Of a stretch of 5,802 nucleotides of DNA, positions 1 to 5,055 are shown one piece after another. Position 1 is the stretch's first letter, and the number at the start of each line of letters is the position of its first letter. Under the pieces are notes generated by a model. It worked only from the letters and a program-made list of their open reading frames with translations, had not been told where the DNA came from and ran no database searches. Source of the DNA: Caldisericales bacterium (GTDB lineage: Bacteria > Caldisericota > Caldisericia > Caldisericales > Caldisericaceae); contig WFSP01000059.1 in the NCBI GenBank assembly GCA_015485995.1, positions 1 to 5,802 of the forward strand. Reading direction: 5' to 3'. The position numbers and the translations under genes were made by a program.

Positions 1-75
1 ACTTTAATAGTAATCACAAGTGTGGGGAAAATATGAAAGTGTAATTAGAACTGCTATGGTAATATTTCAAAAAGT
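1..75. other. Leading non-coding stretch
   Basis: No gene can be supported here. Frame 1 is open from the window edge to a TGA at 34-36 and would read TLIVITSVGKI. Frame 3 is open to a TAA at 42-44. Either could be the tail of a gene that begins outside the window, but 11-13 codons are too few to decide. The stretch contains the heptamer AACTGCT at 49-55, which recurs in the other two intergenic regions. Confidence 0.4.
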
Positions 76-78
76 TTG

Positions 79-84
79 TATAAT
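79..84 (+). promoter_or_regulatory. Probable -10 box (TATAAT) for the tandem MoaD-like genes
   Basis: A perfect TATAAT hexamer lies 15 bases before the preferred ATG at 100. If used, transcription would start near 90-92 and the leader would be only about 8-10 nt. No convincing -35 hexamer is present at 16-18 bp spacing: the sequence there is near ATGGTA, which matches TTGACA poorly. In AT-rich DNA the hexamer could also occur by chance. Confidence 0.4.
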
Positions 85-99
85 AAAATGGTGATTTAT

Positions 100-408
100 A
101 TGGCAAGAGTTACGATATCAATTGAGGGGAGACTTGCAGGAGAGTTAGGAATTGCACGTTTGTATATGAGTGGCAATTCTGTGAGAGAAGTGCTAAATTA
201 TCTCAAGGAAAAATTCTCTCTTTTAGGTAAGGCATTTGAATATAGGGAAGTCGAAATTCTTTTGAATGGCCAGAATATAAGTATTTTATACAAAAAAGAA
301 AATACAGAATTGGAAGATTTTGATGTATTACGTATTGTGAGGAAAAACAAATATATCCTCATTTCTTCCCCGGTGAGTATAAATGATATGAAGAAAATTA
401 AGTTATAG
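100..408 (+). CDS. MoaD/ThiS-family ubiquitin-like protein lacking the C-terminal diglycine
   Basis: This is a 102-residue protein of the beta-grasp sulfur-carrier type. Residues 1-80 align well with the next gene, about 42% identical before residue 60 and then identical over residues 65-75 (KKENTELEDFD). Shared landmarks are the MA(R/K)VT start, GN(S/T)VR(E/D)VL at 25-32 and LxNGxNI around 55-60. MoaD and ThiS work through a C-terminal GG that is adenylated and then thiocarboxylated. Here the chain instead ends ISSPVS followed by INDMKKIKL, so it cannot act as a standard sulfur carrier. ATG at 100 is preferred over TTG 76, ATG 88 or GTG 91 because it matches the start of the paralogue and has GGTGA at 90-94 as a possible Shine-Dalgarno. 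The downstream copy follows after 8 bp, so the two are probably co-transcribed. It may be a degenerating duplicate or a repurposed protein. Confidence 0.8.
   Translation: MARVTISIEGRLAGELGIARLYMSGNSVREVLNYLKEKFSLLGKAFEYREVEILLNGQNISILYKKENTELEDFDVLRIVRKNKYILISSPVSINDMKKIKL
292..324 (+). repeat. 33-bp perfect direct repeat, copy 1
   Basis: This block encodes KKENTELEDFD in the first MoaD-like gene and is identical at every base to 606-638 in the second. It begins with AAAAAAG and ends with TTTTGAT. The flanking bases differ at once on both sides, and the surrounding genes are strongly diverged. The offset between copies is 314 bp. Confidence 0.95.
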
Positions 409-411
409 GAG
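407..411 (+). promoter_or_regulatory. Shine-Dalgarno AGGAG of the second MoaD-like gene
   Basis: AGGAG overlaps the TAG stop of the first gene and lies 5 bases before ATG 417. This is a good-quality site that fixes the start of the second gene and implies translation from a shared message. Confidence 0.75.
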
Positions 412-416
412 CGGTT

Positions 417-704
417 ATGGCAAAAGTTACGGTGGTGCTTCATGGAGAAATTGCGGAGAAAGCTGGCAAAAATAGGATTTACTTGCAAGGAAACACCGTA
501 AGAGACGTGCTTGAAAGAGTAAAAGAAGAGCTGCCATTTATTGAAAAGGAATTGAAATATAGCAGGGTAATTTGTCTTGTAAACGGACGAAACATAGAGA
601 CTCTGAAAAAAGAAAATACAGAATTGGAAGATTTTGATATGGTAAGGCTTGCACTAAAAGACGGTAGCTATTTTGATTTCTTTCCGCCGGATGGTGGTGG
701 CTAA
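417..704 (+). CDS. MoaD/ThiS-family sulfur carrier protein with GGG tail
   Basis: This is a 95-residue beta-grasp sulfur carrier ending FFPPDGGG, very like the FxPPxxGG ending of MoaD and of archaeal small modifier proteins. In the family the terminal glycine is adenylated by an E1-like MoeB/ThiF enzyme and converted to a thiocarboxylate. That sulfur is used for molybdopterin or tungstopterin, thiazole, tRNA thiolation or related products. NGRNIETLKKENTELEDFD (56-74) matches the conserved strand before the C-terminal tail, where acidic residues precede a hydrophobic strand (MVRLALKDG). The length is normal for the family. No partner enzyme (MoaE, MoeB, ThiG, AOR) lies in the window, so the pathway cannot be assigned. 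It follows its tail-less paralogue by 8 bp with a good AGGAG. MoaD-like is favoured over ThiS because of the PP before the glycines and the length above 70 residues. Confidence 0.88.
   Translation: MAKVTVVLHGEIAEKAGKNRIYLQGNTVRDVLERVKEELPFIEKELKYSRVICLVNGRNIETLKKENTELEDFDMVRLALKDGSYFDFFPPDGGG
606..638 (+). repeat. 33-bp perfect direct repeat, copy 2
   Basis: This is the second copy of the block at 292-324, here encoding residues 64-74 of the GGG-tailed protein. Eleven codons match with no synonymous difference, whereas the preceding 60 codons share only about 42% of residues. Confidence 0.95.
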
Positions 705-726
705 CACATTGCTTAAATATTCTTTT

Positions 727-743
727 GAATTTTTCAAAAATTC
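727..743. repeat. Perfect 8-1-8 palindrome
   Basis: GAATTTTT and AAAAATTC form exact complementary arms around a single C at 735. The stem is purely AT apart from its outer G-C pair, so it suits a protein-binding site better than an RNA terminator. Confidence 0.8.
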
Positions 744-776
744 TTCGAAACTGCTTAAATTACTCTTGCAAAAAAA

Positions 777-782
777 TATAAT
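777..782 (+). promoter_or_regulatory. Probable -10 box (TATAAT) for the cdaA operon
   Basis: A perfect TATAAT lies 18 bases before the GTG start at 801, after a run of seven A. A start site near 789 would leave a leader of about 12 nt with no Shine-Dalgarno. The best -35 candidates (TTAAAT at 755-760, spacing 16) are weak, so a regulator may be needed or the box may be fortuitous. Confidence 0.42.
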
Positions 783-800
783 CTATGTAAAAATATAGTT

Positions 801-1649
801 GTGGAAAACGCGTTAGCCTTAACAATTAAAAATCTTGGTGTTGGGTATATTGTACTCACCATAGTGGATATCCTTCTTGTTGCACTAATTATTTACCTTG
901 TGCTAAGAGCAATTCAGCACACTCGGACGTTGCAACTTGCGGAGGGGATAGGGTTGTATTTTGTTATTGTTGCTATATTTGCAAAGCTCAGTGACGTTAT
1001 TCACCTTATCACTTTTGCTTTTCTAATGAACTGGTTATTGCGCTTTTCTGTTTCGTTCCTTCCCTTTCTCCTTGTTGTTGTCTTTCAACCGGAACTCAGA
1101 AAATGGTTTACTGGCCTTGGTAAAGGGGTTTTCATAGAAACACGGGAAACAAGTGAAGAAGACTTCAAAACCGTAATTGATGAGATAGTCAAGAGTGCAA
1201 AATATCTTTCTTTGAATAAGATTGGAGCACTAATAGTAATAGAGCGTTCGGTTCCACTGAATGAGTATATGGAAACGGGAGTCATTTTTAAGTCTCTTGT
1301 GCGTTCTGAGCTCCTCAATACTATTTTCTTTCCTAATACTGCATTGCATGACGGTGCAGTTATTATAAAGGAGAGTAAAATAGAAGCAGCAAGGTGTGTT
1401 TTGCCACTATCCCTGGATGAATCCCTGGATAGAGAAGGCGTGGGAACAAGACACAGGGCAGCTGTAGGTGTTACGGAAGAAACAGATGCGGTGGCTGTAG
1501 TTGTTTCCGAGCAAACAGGTATAATCTCAATGGCTTTAAAGGGGAAACTTACGCGTTACCTTAGTCCACTTGAGCTCAGGGGCATGTTGCTTGTTATTGC
1601 AAAGCCTATAACAATTGGCAAAAGAGAAGGAGGCACTGTGAAAAAATGA
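801..1649 (+). CDS. cdaA: Membrane-bound diadenylate cyclase CdaA (DacA)
   Basis: This enzyme makes cyclic di-AMP from two ATP at the cytoplasmic membrane; in other bacteria c-di-AMP controls potassium, osmolyte and cell-wall balance. The 282 residues fit the family (about 270-280). Three hydrophobic helices lie near 15-36, 50-68 and 72-95, followed by the family linker FQPELRK (95-101). The DAC domain then spans roughly 105-270. Its signature motifs are intact: LHDGAVII (182-189) with the DGA triad at 184-186, GTRHRAA (215-221) containing RHR, and SEQTG (236-240). GTG 801 is the only usable start: the frame is closed by TAA at 756-758 and holds no other ATG, GTG or TTG before 801. No Shine-Dalgarno is visible ahead of it. 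Its stop overlaps the ybbR start as ATGA, indicating translational coupling with the usual partner. Confidence 0.96.
   Translation: MENALALTIKNLGVGYIVLTIVDILLVALIIYLVLRAIQHTRTLQLAEGIGLYFVIVAIFAKLSDVIHLITFAFLMNWLLRFSVSFLPFLLVVVFQPELRKWFTGLGKGVFIETRETSEEDFKTVIDEIVKSAKYLSLNKIGALIVIERSVPLNEYMETGVIFKSLVRSELLNTIFFPNTALHDGAVIIKESKIEAARCVLPLSLDESLDREGVGTRHRAAVGVTEETDAVAVVVSEQTGIISMALKGKLTRYLSPLELRGMLLVIAKPITIGKREGGTVKK
1627..1633 (+). promoter_or_regulatory. Shine-Dalgarno AAGGAGG of ybbR
   Basis: AAGGAGG inside the end of cdaA is the strongest ribosome-binding sequence noticed in the window. It lies 12 bases before ATG 1646, slightly further than ideal. The ATGA stop/start overlap probably adds re-initiation. 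Confidence 0.65.
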
Positions 1650-2848
1650 AAAAGTTCTTTATGAAGTTTCTTGATATAAGAGTGCTTTCCGTAATTTTTG
1701 CAATACTTATATGGTACTATGTAATCGGAGTACAGGGGCCAATAATTACACGTACATTTAAGGTGCCGATTACTCCTATAAATTTGGAAAGCGGAGTATT
1801 TATAGTAAATAGTCCCGAAAATGTGAATGTTACGGCAGAAGGGTCTAGTAAAGCAGTGTTAGGCATCAAAGGCTCCGACTTTACAGCTTTGGTAAACCTT
1901 GCTGGTAAGTCCGAAGGGGAGATTTATGTACCTGTTGACGTTAAACCTCCGACTTCTGCTATAAAAGTGAGAATGGTTTCGCCTGAAAAGGTAAAAATTG
2001 GGCTTGAGAAAATTACGACAAGGAAACTTCCTGTGGTTGTAAAATTTAAAGGAAAACCTGCTGATGACTTTATGCCTGCTTCTCCAATCATAACGCCTGA
2101 TAGTGTTATATTGACCGGGCCTTTAAGTAAACTTGATGAGATAGAGTCTGCAATTGTGGAGGTAGACCTCACTGGTATAAATAGTGAAACCACTGTTGTT
2201 TTGCCTATTCAACTTGTAACGAGAAGCGATGCTAATATAAGTGATGTTCAGGTAAATCCGAGGAGCTGTGTGGTAAAAATTTTGGAGAGTAATCCTGCTG
2301 TATCAAAAACTGTTCCTATTGTGCCACAGATAAAAGGACGGCCGTTCCAGGGGTTTGGAGTAAAAGATATTTCTTTAAATCCTGGAACTATCACACTTGA
2401 AGGTAACTTAAACGACCTTTCCAATATTAAATTTATAAGTACTGCCCCTATTGATATCACTGGAATTACTGAAACGAAAACATTTGACTCTACTGTAGTT
2501 GTCCCTGATGGGGTAAAAGTTGCCGGTAGTGCAGATTTTACCGTAACGGTTGAGATTGCCCCTGTTAAGAAGTTGGAGTTCACTATTCCTCTTACTGTAA
2601 ACTATGATGCGGTTCAGTTTGATGTAAACGTTTCAGTAAAAGAGATAAGAGTTATTGTAACGGGTTTTGAGGATGCGTTAAGTTCAATTAGTCAGGATTC
2701 TGTTACTGCAGTAATAGATGTTTCAAAATTTAGTGAGGGTACGTATATTGTACCCATACAAATTAATGGGTTGCCCGAAGATACAGTGATAAGCATCATA
2801 CAACCCGAAACAGTTCATATTACTCTTACAAAGAAAGGTACAGGATAG
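1646..2848 (+). CDS. ybbR: YbbR-domain protein (CdaR-like partner of CdaA)
   Basis: This is a 400-residue protein with a single N-terminal membrane helix (about 11-29, VLSVIFAILIWYYVIGV) preceded by lysines. The rest should lie outside the cytoplasmic membrane. About four successive YbbR-type repeats of 80-90 residues follow, near 36-121, 125-213, 222-305 and 308-396. Each is rich in beta strands and contains a (V/I)P(V/I) segment near its start (KVPITP, KLPVVV, TVPIVP, TIPLTV), typical of this family. The N-terminal LSVIFAILIWYYV run also matches the usual YbbR opening, where a helix ends in LW. In Firmicutes the orthologue CdaR binds CdaA and modulates c-di-AMP synthesis; that role is inferred here from the adjacency and the 4-bp overlap with cdaA. 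No enzyme motif is visible. The next gene, ogt, starts 6 bp after its stop. Confidence 0.92.
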   Translation: MKKFFMKFLDIRVLSVIFAILIWYYVIGVQGPIITRTFKVPITPINLESGVFIVNSPENVNVTAEGSSKAVLGIKGSDFTALVNLAGKSEGEIYVPVDVKPPTSAIKVRMVSPEKVKIGLEKITTRKLPVVVKFKGKPADDFMPASPIITPDSVILTGPLSKLDEIESAIVEVDLTGINSETTVVLPIQLVTRSDANISDVQVNPRSCVVKILESNPAVSKTVPIVPQIKGRPFQGFGVKDISLNPGTITLEGNLNDLSNIKFISTAPIDITGITETKTFDSTVVVPDGVKVAGSADFTVTVEIAPVKKLEFTIPLTVNYDAVQFDVNVSVKEIRVIVTGFEDALSSISQDSVTAVIDVSKFSEGTYIVPIQINGLPEDTVISIIQPETVHITLTKKGTG

Positions 2849-2854
2849 CGGCTT

Positions 2855-3325
2855 ATGGAATGTGTAATTTTCCAGGGTATTCCGCTAAAGGTCTATAAAA
2901 ATGGCGGTGTAATTTCAAAAATTGAAATTATAAAAAAGTGTTTTAAAGAAAAGGATAGAGAACTGCAGAAAAAACTTACTTCTTTTTGGAGGGGCGACAA
3001 CAATTCGATAAAATATCTTCTTGATGTAGGCGAAGAATTAAAAATCATATATCGTAAAGCACAGGAAATCCCATTTGGCAAAGTATCTTCTTATGGGGCA
3101 ATTTCAAGGGCAATTTTTGGAGATACTCGACATTCCAGGTTTGTAGGCTATGCAATGCATATAAATCCCCTACCAATTATTGTACCTTGCCACCGAGTTA
3201 TTAAAACGAATGGCGAGATAGGTGGGTTTGGTTCAGGGGTTCAAAATAAGATAAAACTTCTGAAAGCCGAAGGGGTAAAAGTCAACAATGGAAGAGTTAC
3301 GTCCATATATTTTACTGATCTCTAA
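2855..3325 (+). CDS. ogt: Methylated-DNA--protein-cysteine S-methyltransferase (O6-alkylguanine repair)
   Basis: This suicidal repair protein transfers an alkyl group from O6-alkylguanine or O4-alkylthymine in DNA to its own cysteine. At 156 residues it is of ordinary Ogt length. The N-terminal portion (1-60) is poorly conserved. The C-terminal domain carries the DNA-reading helix region EIPFGKVSSYGAIS (71-84), R95 at the position of the family's arginine finger, NP at 104-105, and the active-site VPCHRVI (110-116) with acceptor C112. IGGFGSG (122-128) and LLKAEG (135-140) close the fold as usual. The start at 2855 lies 6 bp after ybbR and has only a weak Shine-Dalgarno, suggesting coupling to upstream translation. 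Its 3' end overlaps truB by 38 bp. Ada-type regulatory domains are absent, so this is the stand-alone enzyme. Confidence 0.95.
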   Translation: MECVIFQGIPLKVYKNGGVISKIEIIKKCFKEKDRELQKKLTSFWRGDNNSIKYLLDVGEELKIIYRKAQEIPFGKVSSYGAISRAIFGDTRHSRFVGYAMHINPLPIIVPCHRVIKTNGEIGGFGSGVQNKIKLLKAEGVKVNNGRVTSIYFTDL

Positions 3326-4136
3326 GCCATTTGGGATAACATCCTTTCAATTTATGGATAGGGTGCGCACAGCACTTGGTGCGAGAAAAGCAGGGCATAC
3401 GGGAACATTGGACCCGATGGCAACTGGCCTTATGGTAATTGCTTTAAACAATGCGACACGATTCATTCCTTTTATAAACACAGATATAAAAAAGTATGTA
3501 ATACAAATTCAATTTGGTATTGAAACCGATACGGATGATATAACGGGAAATGTTATAAACAGTGGGGGCAAAGTTCCTGATATAAGTGAAATTGAAGCGG
3601 TACTTGGTGATTTTATAGGTGATGTAAGGCAAAGACCTCCTTTTTACTCAGCAAAAAAGGTAAATGGCAAAAGACTTTATAAATATGCCAGGAACAAAAA
3701 TGAAGTAGAGGTAAAGGAGTCAGAAGTATCCATTTATAAAATAGAAGTAATGTTTTTTAAAAAAGATAAACTTGTTTTAAGAGTGTTGTGCTCAAAAGGA
3801 ACATATATGCGTGCGTTAGCAAGAGATTTAGGGCGTAAACTTAGAACATTTGCCACACTTTCTGCAATTGCACGGACAAGAGTGGGGAATTTTTATATAA
3901 AAGATGCGGCTTTCCTCTCCTGTATCGCACGGGGGGCAAGGAAAGGACTTATTCCTCTGAGCGAAGCCGTGGATTTGCCTGCTCTTATAATAGAAAATAA
4001 AAATGCTTTTTTAAACGGTATTGATATAAAAACGAAGTTTGTTAAAGTGCAGGACAACTCCGGAAATTTTATTGGAATTGGTGAAGTTCAGGAAAGCGTA
4101 ATTCATCCCAAAAAGGTACTGAATGAAAATATATAG
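3288..4136 (+). CDS. truB: tRNA pseudouridine(55) synthase TruB
   Basis: TruB isomerises U55 in the T-loop of most tRNAs and also acts as a tRNA-folding chaperone. The 282-residue product shows the whole family pattern in order: SKPFGITSF (12-20), GHTGTLDPMATGL (36-48) with catalytic D42, KKYVIQIQFGIETDTDD (68-84), QRPPFYSAKKVNGKRLY (115-131), CSKGTYMRALARDLG (168-182) and ARTRVGNF (195-202). The C-terminal 60 residues are a short PUA-like tail, which makes the protein somewhat smaller than the roughly 310 residues common in the family. ATG 3288 is needed to keep the N-terminal strand YILLISKP; it lies inside ogt, with AAGGGG at 3270-3275 about 12 bases upstream. The gene overlaps ribF by 14 bp, and truB-ribF is a pairing found across many bacteria. 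Confidence 0.96.
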   Translation: MEELRPYILLISKPFGITSFQFMDRVRTALGARKAGHTGTLDPMATGLMVIALNNATRFIPFINTDIKKYVIQIQFGIETDTDDITGNVINSGGKVPDISEIEAVLGDFIGDVRQRPPFYSAKKVNGKRLYKYARNKNEVEVKESEVSIYKIEVMFFKKDKLVLRVLCSKGTYMRALARDLGRKLRTFATLSAIARTRVGNFYIKDAAFLSCIARGARKGLIPLSEAVDLPALIIENKNAFLNGIDIKTKFVKVQDNSGNFIGIGEVQESVIHPKKVLNENI

Positions 4137-5055
4137 GCTTGGCGAAAGAATACCTTTCAAAACGTCTGTTGCAATAGGGATGTTTGATGGAGTGCATAGG
4201 GGACACAAGATGCTTATCAAAAAAACAATCGATGTTGCTAATAGTTATAATCTTATCCCTGCGATTTATACATTTGGTAGCCATCCAATAAAGGAATCAA
4301 GTAGAAAATATCTTACCTTGCTGGATGAAAAGCTTGAAATTATGGAACGCTCCGGAGTAAACGTCGTTTATATAGCAGAGCTCAACGAGGACTTTATGAA
4401 AATGAGTCCTGAGGTATTTTTAAAAACGGAAGTTTGCAAGAAAGTAAATGCAAAGAGCGTAATTATTGGGGAAAATTTTCGATTTGGAAAGGATCGGCGC
4501 GGTGATGTTGCTTTTATGAAAAGAGGATTAAACAGCTGTGGGATAGACGTTTTCCCTGTAAAACTTGCATATTACAACGGAAAACCTATAAGCAGTTCTC
4601 TTATCTATCATCTTATAGTGGACGGTAATGTAAAAGAAGCGAATACTCTTTTGGGATACGCATTTTTTCTTTCGGGTAAAATTGTAAGAGGCAAAGGTGT
4701 TGGGCGGCTTCTTGGATTTCCTACGGCAAACCTTCAATATTTTAACGGCTATAAAGTGCTTCCAAAAAGGGGGATATATGTTACAGTGGCGGCCGTGGAC
4801 GGTATGCTTTTTAAATCTGTAACAAACGTAGGCTTTAATCCTACATTTGAAGATGTTCAAGAAATAAAAGTGGAAACACATTTTATAGATAGACAGATTA
4901 ACCTGTATGGCAAAATGGTGCGTCTGCATTTTCTTGAACGTCTAAGAGGCGAAAAGAAATTTCCTTCGGTACCGATTTTGATGAATCAGATTCAAAAAGA
5001 TGTATCTACTGCAAAAGATTTTTTTATGAAAAAAGGCAATAGCAAGATTTTGTAA
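4123..5055 (+). CDS. ribF: Bifunctional riboflavin kinase / FAD synthetase RibF
   Basis: RibF phosphorylates riboflavin to FMN and adenylylates FMN to FAD in the cytoplasm. The 310-residue protein has the N-terminal nucleotidyltransferase domain (about 1-165): GMFDGVHRGH (19-28), FGSHP (51-55), GENFRFGKDRRGD (116-128) and ISSSLIY (156-162). The C-terminal kinase domain (about 180-303) has GRLLGFPTANL (194-204), GIYV (217-220), VGFNPTF (236-242), VETHFID (250-256) with the catalytic-type E251, and RLRGEKKFPS (273-282). The length is typical. One deviation stands out: the motif usually written ISSTxIR ends in Y162 instead of arginine, so FAD-forming activity may be altered. ATG 4123 has AAAGG at 4112-4116 six bases upstream and overlaps truB by 14 bp. 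The stop TAA is directly followed by the next ATG. Confidence 0.95.
   Translation: MKIYRLGERIPFKTSVAIGMFDGVHRGHKMLIKKTIDVANSYNLIPAIYTFGSHPIKESSRKYLTLLDEKLEIMERSGVNVVYIAELNEDFMKMSPEVFLKTEVCKKVNAKSVIIGENFRFGKDRRGDVAFMKRGLNSCGIDVFPVKLAYYNGKPISSSLIYHLIVDGNVKEANTLLGYAFFLSGKIVRGKGVGRLLGFPTANLQYFNGYKVLPKRGIYVTVAAVDGMLFKSVTNVGFNPTFEDVQEIKVETHFIDRQINLYGKMVRLHFLERLRGEKKFPSVPILMNQIQKDVSTAKDFFMKKGNSKIL

Larger units (their letters stand above)
705..800. promoter_or_regulatory. AT-rich structured intergenic region upstream of cdaA
   Basis: Nothing here codes for protein. Three nested signals can be read. (1) A perfect palindrome, GAATTTTT-C-AAAAATTC, lies at 727-743. (2) TGCTTAAAT occurs twice, at 710-718 and 752-760; these copies are 42 bp apart and their midpoint (735) is exactly the palindrome centre. 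(3) Three related sites, CTTTTGAA (722), CTTCGAA (743) and CTTGCAA (765), are spaced 21 and 22 bp apart, about two helical turns. There is no GC-rich stem followed by a T-run, so this is not an obvious terminator for the MoaD-like genes. An operator array or bent-DNA promoter region for the downstream operon is the likeliest reading. Confidence 0.5.

Noticed and set aside
76..99. Upstream starts (TTG 76, ATG 88, GTG 91) for the first MoaD-like gene
   Set aside because: They would add MYNKMVIY, which the paralogue lacks, and would place codons over the TATAAT box. ATG 100 matches the paralogue and has GGTGA upstream.
198..488. 96-codon minus-strand open frame opposite the MoaD-like genes
   Set aside because: It lies antisense to two genes with clear family motifs, has no ribosome-binding site or recognisable domain, and is biased by the AT-rich opposite strand.
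727..743. Intrinsic terminator for the MoaD-like genes
   Set aside because: The stem is almost pure AT with a one-base loop and no following T-run, so it would be a poor RNA hairpin.
705..800. ydaO-type c-di-AMP riboswitch ahead of cdaA
   Set aside because: The space is under 100 bases, shows no GC-rich helices or conserved purine-rich loops, and the probable promoter leaves only about a 12-nt leader.
2248..2583. 111-codon minus-strand open frame inside ybbR
   Set aside because: It is antisense to a conserved YbbR repeat region; its low-complexity Ser, Thr and Val translation mirrors the ybbR codons.
3911..3950. Locally GC-rich patch in truB as a possible insertion
   Set aside because: It encodes SCIARGARKG at the variable linker before IPLSEAV, where TruB proteins differ in length; the frame is intact and no duplicated flanks are present.
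4528..4929. 133-codon minus-strand open frame inside ribF
   Set aside because: It is a shadow of ribF. The translation is rich in Cys, His, Lys and Phe without domain pattern, and ribF here is strongly supported by motifs.
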